Assembly: GCF_001905095.1 (NCBI RefSeq)
Contig: NZ_LWLS01000097.1
Span: 1-52,463 of the forward strand
DNA: 52,463 nucleotides
Reading direction: 5' to 3'
DNA from: Micromonospora sp. CB01531
Lineage (GTDB): Bacteria > Actinomycetota > Actinomycetes > Mycobacteriales > Micromonosporaceae
The notes below the pieces were generated by a model that saw nothing but the letters and a program-made list of their open reading frames with translations, was not told the DNA's origin and did no database searches. The translations under genes and the position numbers were made by a program. Below are positions 8,597 through 17,216 of the stretch, one piece after another (the stretch's first letter is position 1; each line of letters begins with the position of its first letter).

Positions 8597-9131
8597 GGAG
8601 AGTCTCTCCTCGAAGACTTCAAGCGAACTGGGCGGTCCACGCGATGGGTGAGGCGGGACGAGGTCGGGCCGACGCTTGGGTAGCTATCCATCAACTTCAA
8701 GGAATCCTTGATCGGCGACGCTATCAGCGTGCAAAATCTCCGGTCAAGACCGATGAGCACCGTCGTTCGTAGATCGTGTGCCTTTGCGCCAGTCAGGGCC
8801 AGACCAGGGCCGGCGTGAGCCGCAACGGCGAATCGTCGGAGGCGCGCTGGCGGCCGGCCGGGTCCGTGCTGACGGCCCACGGCGCGCGACCGGAGGACGG
8901 CTTTCCTCGACAAGGTCGAGCACGCAGCCCAACTCGTCCGACTTCGGCCATCGCGGGCTGAAGCACAAGTTTCGGATTTCGCTGTCAGCGAGGCAGCTCG
9001 CGGTCCTGTAACGAATCGGCCATGGCTGCCCGGCCATCATGAAGGCAGGAGTCCGCTTGGGGCGCGCACAAGCCGAATGCTGGGGGTGGGTCCCATGCAG
9101 CCGTTGGAGCAGGCGAAGCGGCCGGTGACGG
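8597..9131. other. Intergenic stretch, no supported gene
   Basis: About 535 bp between the YtcJ-like gene and the truncated DUF2231 gene. Several open frames exist on both strands but none shows a domain, a ribosome site or plausible composition. It contains the palindrome at 8697-8711 and presumably the promoter of the minus-strand amidohydrolase. Confidence 0.5.
8697..8711. promoter_or_regulatory. 15-bp perfect palindrome, possible operator
   Basis: TCAAGGA-A-TCCTTGA: 7-bp arms around a single base, about 100 bp upstream of the YtcJ-like amidohydrolase start. Its AT-balanced sequence stands out in GC-rich surroundings. The binding protein is unknown. Confidence 0.4.
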
Positions 9132-9345
9132 GTGCTCGCTGGGCGGTACGTCCATCCGGTGCCTCCAGTGCTGGGGGCTATGCCGATCGGCGCAAGGGTG
9201 GCCAGTTTCGTGCTCGACGTCGTGTCCCACCTGGTGCAGGACGGCGGATTTCTCGCTCAGGGGTCTCGGTGGCTGATCGCCGTCGGAGTGCTCGGGGCGG
9301 CGGCGTTGGTGGGATTTCTGGACCTAATCGCCCATCCTGTACCGT
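9132..9345 (+). pseudogene. DUF2231 membrane protein, truncated at its C-terminus
   Basis: The translation begins MLAGRYVHPVPPVLGAMPIG and continues through two hydrophobic segments to ALVGFLDLIA, matching the start of DUF2231 integral-membrane proteins (usual form HP-HP-x(4)-PIGA-x-x-x-S). Family members continue for another 80-100 residues with further membrane helices. Here the frame passes into the left end of an integrase-type IS at about 9345, so the gene is cut. The IS junction is the obvious cause. Confidence 0.65.
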
Positions 9346-10531
9346 GCCAGAACTCAACGCATAGTCGTGAGCTGGCGTCTCACCGGACTGCTGTGATCGC
9401 GTTCATGGCTGCCAGGCTGCTTTATCTGATCATGGTCCGAGTGTTCGACTGGCTCGCGCTTCTCGCCGGAAGCGATGCCGCCAAGACCGCGGAACTGCTG
9501 ATGCTGCGCCACGAGGTCGCCGTGCTGCGCCGCCGGGCCGGTCATCTCCGGCCGTCCTGACCGGATCGGGCCGTGCAGTCCGCGCTGGCCCGGCTGCTAC
9601 CGCGCCAGCTACGTGAGCACCGCATCGTCACCCCGGGCACGCTGCTGGCCTGGCATCGCCGCCTGATCAAGCGGCAGTGGACGTATCCGAACCGGCCAGG
9701 CCACCCGCCGGTCAGCGACGACGTGCGGGATCTTGTCGTGCGGCTGGCGCGGGAGAATCCGAACTGGGGGCACCGCCGCATTCAGGGTGAACTGGTCGGG
9801 CTCGGCCACCGAGTGGGCGCCGGAACGATCTGCCGGATCCTCGCCCGCGCCAGGATCGGCCCAGCCCCGCGCGGCGTCGACACCTCTTGACGGGCCTTCC
9901 TACGCACCCAGGCCTCTGGGTTGCTGGCGACCATGGGCAGGCCGGGTTAGTTGGTGGGTACCACGGCCGAAGTGACCAGGCCGGCGGTCCAAGCGGCCAG
10001 CAACACCCCGGTCGCCCGCGACTTCTTCCACATCGACACCATCAGCCTGCGACGACTGTACGTCCTGTTCGTGATGGAGGTCGCCAGCCGCCGGTTGCAC
10101 ATCCTCGGCGTCACCGCCCATCCAACTGCGGCCTGGGCCACGCAGCAGGCCCGCAACCTGGTCATGGACCTCGGCAATCGGATCGGCTCGTTCCGATTCC
10201 TGATTCGTGACCGGGACACCAGGTTCGCCGCATCCTTCGGCGCGGTGTTCGTCACCGAGGGCGTCGACGTGGTCAAGGCCCCTCCGCGGACACCTCGGGC
10301 GACCTGCTACGCGGAACGGTTCGTCCGCAGCGTCCGTGCGGAGTGCACGGACCGGATCCTGATCTGGAACGGTCCTCGACGAATATACGGGCCGCTTCAA
10401 TGAGCACCGCCCGCACCAGAGTCTTGCGCAACGTCCACCAGGCCATGATCCGGCCGCAGTCGTCCCGTTCGACGCCCCGATACGGCGACGACGTGAGATC
10501 GGCTATCCGCCAATGCCATCGGCGCATAAGC
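9346..10531 (+). pseudogene. Broken integrase-type (IS3/IS481-like, rve core) transposase gene
   Basis: Transposase segments follow one another in shifting frames: TAELLMLRHEVAVLRRRAG (about 9490), HRIVTPGTLLAWHRRLI and RRIQGELVGLGHRVGAGTI (9573-9890), ARDFFHIDTISLRRLYVLF through FLIRDRDTRFAASFGAVF to YAERFVRSVRAECTDRIL (about 10010-10370), then FNEHRPHQSLAQRPPG and a terminal PPMPSAHKQGLDP in a third frame. The first catalytic Asp (FHID) and the final E helix are visible. Frame breaks near 9560, 9890 and 10380 rule out a single functional protein. It truncates the DUF2231 gene on its left. Confidence 0.8.
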
Positions 10532-10617
10532 AGGGGCTTGACCCCTGACATTGGACACGCAATCAAGGGTCCTGCGATTGGGCTCGGCGTCGACGCGCGG
10601 TAGCTGCGGGGACGCGA

Positions 10618-12657
10618 TCAGCGTCTTTCGGGGTGGGCGCGCCCGAGGGCGCCCGCCCTGCCCCACCGTCCGGGGATGTCGAGCAGTTCGATCCGGCCCA
10701 TGCTCGGGGGCACGGCCGGTCTGGTCACCAGATGCTCGCCGCGTGGCTCCATGCCGAGCATGGTTCGCAGCAGCAGTAGGGGGGTCCCGGTGGACCAGGC
10801 CTGCGGGCTGCACGCCGTGGGGTACAGCACGGGATACCTGGTCAGCGTCCGCTCGTAGCCGCCGAACGCCTCCGGCAGCCGCCCGTCGAAGTGTTCCGCG
10901 GCGTCGATGATCCCCTCGGCGATGCGCCCGGCCTCCTGGTCGAAGCCGTAGCGCCGCAGCCCCCAGGCGATGAACGCGTTGTCGAACGGCCAGACCGTGC
11001 CCACGTGGTAACCGATCGGGTTGTAGCGGCCTTGGCCGGTGGCGAAGGTGCGTACGCCCCAGCCGGAGAAGAGGCGGGGGCCGAGCAGGTGTTCGGCGAT
11101 CTTGGCAGCCCGGGACTCGTCGACGATGCCACTCCACAGCAGGTGGCCGATGTTGGAGGAGAGGGCGTCGACCTGACGGCCGTCGCCGTCGAGAGCGAGC
11201 GCGTAGTACTCGCCGTCGGAGACCCAGAAGTCACGGTTGAAGCGTTCCTTGAGGTCGGCGGCCTCGCGTTCCAGGCGGTCGGCGTACGCCGGGTCGTGCC
11301 AGAACTGGCGGGCCAGCCGGGCGCCGCGGATCTTGGCGTCGTAGGCGTAGCCCTGTAGTTCGCAGGTCGCCCGGGGCAGGCTGGGCAGCCGGCCGTCCCG
11401 AAACGAGATCGAGTCCCAGGAATCCTTCCAGCATTGGTTGTCCAGGCCGTTGCGCTCGTTGCGGCGCTGGTACCAGACGTAGCCGTCGCCCATGATGTCG
11501 CCGTACTCGCCGATCCAGTGCAGGGCGGCTCTCGCGGTGCGTTCGAGCATCCGAACGGTGGTGGCATCCCCCGTCCACCGCTCGTACTCGTCGAGCAGGA
11601 TGACGTAGAGGGGAGTCGCGTCGGCGCTGCCGAAGTACGGCGAATGCGGCTGTTCCTCGAACCCGGTCGTCTCTCCGTACCGCAGTTCGTGGGCGATCTT
11701 CCCCGGCTCCTCCTCGCGGAAGTCGTCCAGGACGATCCCCTGGGTCAGGGCCAGCAGGCGTAGCGTCGTAGTGGCCAGGCCGGGCGCGAACGGTAGCGCC
11801 TGGATACTGGTGAGGATGCTGTCCCGGCCGAAGATCGCCATGAACCACGGCAGGCCGGCTGCGGGGAGGGCCTGGCCTCGGCCGGTCAACGGCATGAAGC
11901 GCAGCGCGGCGAGGTCGGTCAGGCTGCGCCGGTAGGTCCTCGCCAGCGTTCGGGAGTCACAGGTGAGGCGGGGTGCCTCCGCGAGCCAGTCGGCCAGGTC
12001 CTGCCGCATCTTCTTTCTGACCCGGCCGGGGCTGCCCTGCAGGCTCTCCCGAAGGTCGCGCCCGTCCAGGCCCAGCGCCGTCACGTGCAGCTCGGTGACC
12101 CACTGACCGTGTGGCTCGAGCCGGACGTGGTACGTCAGGCCGTGATCGTCGACTCGGGCCGGCGCACTGGACGAGATCAGAGTCTCCCGGCAGTACGTCT
12201 CCCGCCGATAGCTGAGACGCAGGCACCCGCCGTCGATTCGGGTGTAGTACGTCCCTCTCTTGTTCCGCACATCCTTGATCTCGAACAGGTCGGCGAAGTC
12301 ACTCTCGACGTCGATCCGGATCCGCAGGTCGACGGGCTCGGGTTCGTGGTTGATCACTGTCAGCCGCTCGGTGAAGCTACCGCCGATGGAGCGGTCCCGA
12401 ATGGCCGAAACGTTGACATCGAGCAGCGGAGTCGGGAGGGCCGGTACAACGACCATGCGGGCCTCGTAGTATTCGACCTCCTCGACGGTGAGCCCGCTGA
12501 CCCGTTGGTCATTGATGGACAGGATCCACTTCGACAGGAATCGGGTGTCGAACGAGAAGAAGCCGGTCGGAATGGTCGGAGAGGCGTCGATGTCGCCGGT
12601 CTCCTCACTGACCACGAACGTGTTGCCGTCCAACAGCCGGACGAGGCCGTCACTCAT
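10618..12657 (-). CDS. Glycogen-debranching-type (amylo-alpha-1,6-glucosidase-like) glycoside hydrolase, copy 1 (679 aa)
   Basis: A cytosolic enzyme expected to act on alpha-glucan branches or related oligosaccharides. Residues 1-200 form the N-terminal debranching-enzyme beta domain (starts MSDGLVRLLDGN, then FFSFDTRFLSKW). From about residue 240 an (alpha/alpha)6 barrel follows, with LPAAGLPWFMAIFGRDSI, EEPGKIAHE, GEYGDIMGDGYVWYQRRN and YHVGTVWPFDNAF. Length is normal for the bacterial family. ATG 12657 is chosen because its paralogue starts at the same place and GGAG precedes it. It lies 77 nt after an SCP2-like gene on the same strand. The stretch 11047-11526 is nearly identical in DNA to copy 2, unlike the rest of the gene. 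Confidence 0.85.
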   Translation of the reverse strand: MSDGLVRLLDGNTFVVSEETGDIDASPTIPTGFFSFDTRFLSKWILSINDQRVSGLTVEEVEYYEARMVVVPALPTPLLDVNVSAIRDRSIGGSFTERLTVINHEPEPVDLRIRIDVESDFADLFEIKDVRNKRGTYYTRIDGGCLRLSYRRETYCRETLISSSAPARVDDHGLTYHVRLEPHGQWVTELHVTALGLDGRDLRESLQGSPGRVRKKMRQDLADWLAEAPRLTCDSRTLARTYRRSLTDLAALRFMPLTGRGQALPAAGLPWFMAIFGRDSILTSIQALPFAPGLATTTLRLLALTQGIVLDDFREEEPGKIAHELRYGETTGFEEQPHSPYFGSADATPLYVILLDEYERWTGDATTVRMLERTARAALHWIGEYGDIMGDGYVWYQRRNERNGLDNQCWKDSWDSISFRDGRLPSLPRATCELQGYAYDAKIRGARLARQFWHDPAYADRLEREAADLKERFNRDFWVSDGEYYALALDGDGRQVDALSSNIGHLLWSGIVDESRAAKIAEHLLGPRLFSGWGVRTFATGQGRYNPIGYHVGTVWPFDNAFIAWGLRRYGFDQEAGRIAEGIIDAAEHFDGRLPEAFGGYERTLTRYPVLYPTACSPQAWSTGTPLLLLRTMLGMEPRGEHLVTRPAVPPSMGRIELLDIPGRWGRAGALGRAHPERR
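11047..11526 (-). repeat. Inverted near-identical repeat, left copy (inside debranching gene copy 1)
   Basis: This 480-bp segment matches 14849-15328 in inverted orientation. The first 72 bp are identical. About 50 bp then differ at many positions. The last 360 bp differ at only two bases that I found (ACTACAGG versus ACTGCAGG, GGCGAG versus GGAGAG). Flanking parts of the two genes are far more diverged, so the pattern suggests gene conversion. Confidence 0.9.
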
Positions 12658-12734
12658 GCCGGCACTCCGCATCGCTCCGTGCCGTCATGAGGCACAAGGG
12701 CCACTGAGCCTGATGATTCGCGCGCTACGCTCGC

Positions 12735-13112
12735 TCATGCCGCACGTCTCCGCTCGCGGACGAAGTCCCGAGGGTGATGGGCTTCGGGCGGCCCCGGCAT
12801 GAGCCGCTGCACGAGGCGGGCCAGCCGGACATCGCCCTCCGTTCTGAGTTCGTTGCGCACCCACGCCGAGTAGATCTGCGACTGGCCGCTGACGATCCGG
12901 TCGAAGGCCGCCCGGCTGCTGTGGACGACGCAGTCGGCCTCGCCCTCATCCCGCGAAACGCGGAAGTCGCCTCGTTCGATCGCCAGGACCCAGCGGTCGA
13001 TGCCCTGCTCGTGCGTGAGGTCGAACCGGATGGTCCCGGTGGCCTCCTCGAGGAGGGCTTCGTGGCCGCGGCGGCCGAGCCCCTCGAAGAAGCTCGTGGT
13101 GGGATTCGACAT
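12735..13112 (-). CDS. SCP2-like sterol-binding-fold protein, copy 1 (125 aa)
   Basis: A small protein starting MSNPTTSFFEGLGRRGHEAL, with a central strand-rich part (TGTIRFDL, WVLAIERGDFRV, ADCVVHSS) and the family-like end AFDRIVSGQ then VRLARLVQRLMPGP. This fits the SCP2 sterol-carrier fold, a hydrophobic-pocket domain. Its ligand is unknown. GGAGG lies just before ATG 13112. Its paralogue on the other side (13335-13712) has exactly the same length, and each precedes a debranching-type gene on its own strand, so this pair probably works with, or is co-regulated with, that enzyme. Confidence 0.75.
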   Translation of the reverse strand: MSNPTTSFFEGLGRRGHEALLEEATGTIRFDLTHEQGIDRWVLAIERGDFRVSRDEGEADCVVHSSRAAFDRIVSGQSQIYSAWVRNELRTEGDVRLARLVQRLMPGPPEAHHPRDFVRERRRAA

Positions 13113-13221
13113 GTCCGCCTCCCTCCGATGGGTTCCGAGCCGGGATGAGCCGCATACCCACCCTGACCGGGAGCTGGGCGCTGCCGCATCACCCGGATCG
13201 GGTGAAATTCCCCGCGCCGCC

Positions 13222-13239
13222 GCCGCCGTCGACGGCGGC
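13222..13239. promoter_or_regulatory. 18-bp perfect palindrome in the divergent promoter region
   Basis: GCCGCCGTC joined to GACGGCGGC forms a perfect dyad centred at 13230/13231. It lies near the middle of the 222-bp gap between the two divergently transcribed SCP2-like genes, a good place for an operator controlling both arms. GC-rich palindromes also arise by chance in such DNA, so confidence is limited. Confidence 0.4.
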
Positions 13240-13334
13240 CGCCCGCCAGGTTCATCCGTTCCGGGTGACGCCGCCGCACCCTGAGCCGAGTGATGCTGCT
13301 TCTGGTCCTGCGGATTTCTGCAAGGGGTGCTGCC

Positions 13335-13712
13335 ATGTCCAAGGCGACTATTAAGTTCTTCGAGGCGCTCGCGCGTCACGGCCACGAACGCCTGTTGAAG
13401 AAGACGAACGGCACCATACGCTTCGACCTTGAACGCGACGACGAGGTCGACCACTGGTTCGTGGAGATCCATGGCGGCACCGTCCGGGTGTCACAGCAGA
13501 ACAGTGACGCGGACACGGTTATCCGCTCCGACAACGCCTTCTTCGACAGGATGTTGCGCGGCGAAGCCAAGCCGCTCCCAGCGTGGCTGCGCAACGACAT
13601 CACGTTTGAAGGGCAATTCCGGCTCATCATCCTGTTGGAGCGGCTCTTCGCGCCGCCGCCCGGCGCACGCCACCCGCGGGCCGCCGCCCGTGACCATCGG
13701 AGGCGGGGATGA
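13335..13712 (+). CDS. SCP2-like sterol-binding-fold protein, copy 2 (125 aa)
   Basis: Paralogue of the 12735-13112 product and of the same length. It starts MSKATIKFFEALARHGHERL, then NGTIRFDLERDDEVDHWFVE, RVSQQNSDADTVIRSDNAFF and LIILLERLFAPPPGARHP. Ligand and role are unknown; the fold suggests binding of a hydrophobic molecule. ATG 13335 gives the same N-terminus as the paralogue. Its stop overlaps the start of the debranching gene by four bases (ATGA at 13709), so the two are translationally coupled, which supports joint function. Confidence 0.75.
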   Translation: MSKATIKFFEALARHGHERLLKKTNGTIRFDLERDDEVDHWFVEIHGGTVRVSQQNSDADTVIRSDNAFFDRMLRGEAKPLPAWLRNDITFEGQFRLIILLERLFAPPPGARHPRAAARDHRRRG

Positions 13713-15766
13713 AGAACGAGCTCGTCAGAATCCTGGACGGCAACATCTTCGTGCTGAGCGACGGCAGCGGCGACATAGACGCGAAGCCCGCCGTCCCGTG
13801 CGGGTACTTCTCCTTCGACACCCGGTTCCTCTCGCTGTGGCGGCTGACCATCAACGGTGAACGGGTGAGCGCGCTGGCCGTCGACGACCCGTCGTATTTC
13901 GAGGTGCGATTCTTCCTGGTGCCCGGGGCTCCGACGCACTACGTGGACGCCAAGGTGTCGGTGATCCGGGAACGGTCGGTGGCCGGCAGCTTCGAGGAGC
14001 GGTTGACGGTGCTCAACCATTCCGGAGAACCGGCCGAGTTCACGGTGCGCGTGGACGCAGCCTGTGACTTCATCCCGCTGACCATGGTCGGACAGGAGCA
14101 CACGCCGCTCGGCCGGCTCTACCAGCGCGTCGAGGACGGGCGCCTGCACATCGGCTACGTGCGGGAAAAGTTCCGACGGGAGACGGTGATCTCCACGACT
14201 GAGCCGGCACAGGTCGACGAACAAGGGCTGACCTACCACATCTGCATCGAACCCCACGGGCAGTGGACCACCACGCTGCACGCCCGGGGCTTGGTGCTGC
14301 GCCCTGACGGTCAGGACATTCGCGACCACGTCTATCCCGGCCGAATGCGACACGACACGGCACGGCTCCAGGACGACCTGCGGCAGTGGCTCGGTGAGGC
14401 TCCGCAGCTGAGCAGCGACTGGGAACCGCTGGAGCGGACCTACCGCCGCAGTCTGGTCGATCTTGCCGCACTCCGGTTCTCGCCGCTGACGCTACCGACC
14501 GAGCCGCTGCCCGCAGCAGGCCTGCCATGGAACGCCACCCTCACCGGCCGCGACCCCATCCTCACCAGCATGCAGGTGTTGCCGTTCGTACCGGAGCTGG
14601 CCGTCCACACTCTGCGCATGCTCGCCATCGATCAGGGGGCCGCGCTCGACGACTTCCTGGACGAGGAGCCGGGCAAGATCCTGCACGAGTTCCGCTACGG
14701 CGAGATGGTCGCGTTCGAGGAATGCCCGCAGGCGCCGTACTTCGGCGCTGCCGACACCACCCCGCTCTACGTGATTCTGCTCGATGAGTACGAGCGGTGG
14801 ACGGGGAACGCCGACATAATGCGCGAATTCGAGGACGAGGCGCGCGCGGCCCTGCACTGGATCGGCGAGTACGGCGACATCATGGGCGACGGCTACGTCT
14901 GGTACCAGCGCCGCAACGAGAAGACCGGCCTGGAGAACCAGTGCTGGAAGGAATCCCCGACGGCCATTTCGTTTCGGGACGGCCGGCTGCCCAGCCTGCC
15001 CCGGGCGACCTGCGAACTGCAGGGCTACGCCTACGACGCCAAGATCCGCGGCGCCCGGCTGGCCCGCCAGTTCTGGCACGACCCGGCGTACGCCGACCGC
15101 CTGGAACGCGAGGCCGCCGACCTCAAGGAACGCTTCAACCGTGACTTCTGGGTCTCCGACGGAGAGTACTACGCGCTCGCTCTCGACGGCGACGGCCGTC
15201 AGGTCGACGCCCTCTCCTCCAACATCGGCCACCTGCTGTGGAGTGGCATCGTCGACGAGTCCCGGGCTGCCAAGATCGCCGAACACCTGCTCGGCCCCCG
15301 CCTCTTCTCCGGCTGGGGCGTACGCACCCTCGCGCGTGGAGAGGGGCAGTACAATCCACTTGGCTACCACGTCGGCACCGTCTGGCCGTTCGACAACGCG
15401 TTCATCGCCTGGGGGCTGCGGCGCTACGGTTTCCACCACGAGGCTGGGCGCATCGCCGAAGGGATCATCGACGCATCCCGCTACTTCCAGGGACGCCTGC
15501 CGGAGGCATTCGGCGGCTACGACCGGGAGCTGACCCGGCACCCCGTCCAGTACCCCGCGGCGAATAGCCCACAGGCCCTGGCCACCGGAGCACCCCTGCT
15601 GCTGGTGCGCACGCTGCTCGGCCTCGAACCGTACGGGGAGGATCTGGTGGTCGCGCCGGCGCTGCCCGAACGGTTCGGCCGGATCGAACTGCTCGATATT
15701 CCCGGGCGATGGGGCCGCGTCGACGCCATCGGCACACACCAGGAGGCGGAGGCGGTTGGCCGCTGA
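13709..15766 (+). CDS. Glycogen-debranching-type glycoside hydrolase, copy 2 (685 aa)
   Basis: Paralogue of copy 1. It has the same order of domains: an N-terminal beta domain (MKNELVRILDGNIFVLSD, YFSFDTRFLSLW) and an (alpha/alpha)6 catalytic barrel from about residue 240 (LPAAGLPWNATLTGRDPILT, EEPGKILHEFRYGE, YHVGTVWPFDNAF). The predicted reaction is hydrolysis of alpha-1,6 branch points or a related glucan-trimming step. In copy 2 the sequence after LPW is NATLTGRD instead of FMAIFGRD, near the likely active site, so the two may differ in specificity. It overlaps the SCP2-like gene by 4 nt. Right of it lies an IS110 remnant. Confidence 0.85.
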   Translation: MKNELVRILDGNIFVLSDGSGDIDAKPAVPCGYFSFDTRFLSLWRLTINGERVSALAVDDPSYFEVRFFLVPGAPTHYVDAKVSVIRERSVAGSFEERLTVLNHSGEPAEFTVRVDAACDFIPLTMVGQEHTPLGRLYQRVEDGRLHIGYVREKFRRETVISTTEPAQVDEQGLTYHICIEPHGQWTTTLHARGLVLRPDGQDIRDHVYPGRMRHDTARLQDDLRQWLGEAPQLSSDWEPLERTYRRSLVDLAALRFSPLTLPTEPLPAAGLPWNATLTGRDPILTSMQVLPFVPELAVHTLRMLAIDQGAALDDFLDEEPGKILHEFRYGEMVAFEECPQAPYFGAADTTPLYVILLDEYERWTGNADIMREFEDEARAALHWIGEYGDIMGDGYVWYQRRNEKTGLENQCWKESPTAISFRDGRLPSLPRATCELQGYAYDAKIRGARLARQFWHDPAYADRLEREAADLKERFNRDFWVSDGEYYALALDGDGRQVDALSSNIGHLLWSGIVDESRAAKIAEHLLGPRLFSGWGVRTLARGEGQYNPLGYHVGTVWPFDNAFIAWGLRRYGFHHEAGRIAEGIIDASRYFQGRLPEAFGGYDRELTRHPVQYPAANSPQALATGAPLLLVRTLLGLEPYGEDLVVAPALPERFGRIELLDIPGRWGRVDAIGTHQEAEAVGR
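14849..15328 (+). repeat. Inverted near-identical repeat, right copy (inside debranching gene copy 2)
   Basis: Counterpart of 11047-11526; see that entry for the block structure. The two copies face away from each other, about 3.3 kb apart. Recombination between them would invert the whole SCP2/promoter centre. Confidence 0.9.
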
Positions 15767-15849
15767 ACCTGGCGGCGGTGCCGACGCTGACCAGCGCGGG
15801 TGACCAGCCGCGAGGGCGCGGCCGGCTCCGCCCCGACGTGCGGTTCGCA

Positions 15850-16670
15850 GGCCAAGTACAAGAACACGCATGGGAGCCCGCAACGATCCTGGCCCCGCTG
15901 CCGCGGCTGACGCGAAGCTTCGACGTGCGGGCACTGCGGGAGTCTGTGCGGCACCGGGCCAAGCTCGTCGCGTTGCGGTCCAGGCTCAAGGCACAGGTCC
16001 ACGCCGTGCTCGCCCGGCAGGGCGTCACCCTGGCGCCCTCGGACATGTTCGGCGCGGCCGGCCGGCGCCAGCTCGACGAGCTGCGGCTCGACCCGCCCTT
16101 CCAGGCCCGCGTGCTGTCCTTGCTCCGCCTGATCGACGCGTACACCTTCGGCGAGATCGACCAGGTCGGCAAGCGGATCAACGCCGAGTTCAAGCACCAC
16201 GCGGGCGTGCGACCCAGGCCCAACCCGGCGTGGGTCCGGTGCTGGGCGCGGTGTTCGTCGCCGAGACGGCGACCTCAACCGCTTCACCCGCCCGCAGCAG
16301 CTGTGCTCCTAGGCCGGCATGACACCCCGGCACCGCGAGTCGGACACGAAAGTCCACCGCGGACGCATGGCCAAGCAGGGCAACAACCTCGTCCGCTGGG
16401 CTGCGGTCGAGGCCGCCCAGCGCGTCCGCCACGGGCCCCTCGCCGCCACCAAGGCCCGGCTGGCTGCCGGCGCGGCAACAACATCGCCAAGGTCGCCGCC
16501 GCCCGCGAGCTACTCACCCTCGTCTTCTACGGCCTCCGCGACGGACACGTCCGCTGCCTGGCCACCCGACCGGCAAGAAACACCCCAGTCCCGGCGGGCC
16601 AGGCGCGAGGTCGTTGTCTGTCTGACCCCCGCCGGCGTGGTCGAGTGATTCTGATTGACCCCGCCTGGCC
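15850..16670 (+). pseudogene. IS110-family transposase remnant with frameshifts
   Basis: The frame from about 15850 reads LRESVRHRAKLVALRSRLKA, DMFGAAGRRQLDELRLDPPF and VLSLLRLIDAY, the middle of an IS110 (DEDD/RuvC-like) transposase. The frame then shifts to GVGPVLGAVFVAETA, next to TPRHRESDTKVHRGRMAKQG with NNLVRWAAVEAAQR, and back to NNIAKVAAARELLTLVFYGL. The N-terminal RuvC half is missing and several frame changes break the rest, so it cannot be active. It bounds the debranching duplication on the right. Confidence 0.8.
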
Positions 16671-17070
16671 GCGGCCGTGTCACTTCATGCCACCTGGGCA
16701 GACCTGCGTGGCGAAGGAATGACCGGCACCGGGACCCCCGGGCTGCCAAAGCGTCCGCACTACCGGACGGTGAAGAACACGGCCACCCCACAACTTCACC
16801 AGTGAGTCTCCCCGGCGCACCGATTCTGCGCCGCACGGGATCGGCGTCAAGACCAAGCCGCTGACGCGGTCGACCTCCGGTCGAGTCTTGACCCCGACCC
16901 CTTACGGCGTTTGCCTGCACGGAGCCGGGAATACGCACAAACCGGTCGCAGCAGTCCGACCAAGAGGGGGTTGTCGGCGTACAGGCACCGTCAGCGCGTA
17001 CCTGACTCTGTAGCGGAACCCGTACGCCGACAGAGGTTGACACGGCCCCACTCCTTCAGGAGTGACAGAT
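16671..17070. other. Intergenic IS debris with an 11-bp inverted repeat
   Basis: No supported gene. TGTCGGCGTAC at 16972-16982 is repeated inverted as GTACGCCGACA at 17022-17032, 39 bp apart. These could be ends of a small mobile relic or a stem structure. The left part probably belongs to the tail of the IS110 element. Confidence 0.35.
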
Positions 17071-17187
17071 CCTCGTGGGGGTGGGTCAAGGCGCTGTTGC
17101 ACTCGAGCTACGACCAGCCCGACGCTGCCGCGGTCCACGCCCAGTTCGACCGGGTCGTCGACGCTCGCCCCGGGGACAGTCAGGGAA
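17071..17187 (+). pseudogene. IS256-family transposase fragment
   Basis: One frame reads WVKALLHSSYDQPDAAAVHA followed by QFDRVVDA, matching the conserved segment of IS256-family (mutator-type) transposases, usually x-I-x-x-QPDA-x-x-VHAQ-x-x-RV-x-x-A. Only about 35 codons remain, adjacent to the end of the racemase-fold gene on the other strand. Confidence 0.65.
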
Positions 17188-17216
17188 CACCCGGGGCAGG
17201 GCAGACTCGAACGCCG

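Noticed and set aside
9077..9364. Several short plus-strand frames before and across the DUF2231 remnant
   Set aside because: Only the frame starting at 9132 shows a domain; the others are shadows.
14492..15934. A 480-codon minus-strand frame
   Set aside because: It lies opposite debranching copy 2 and partly repeats in copy 1's antisense because of the duplicated DNA. No domain and no ribosome site.
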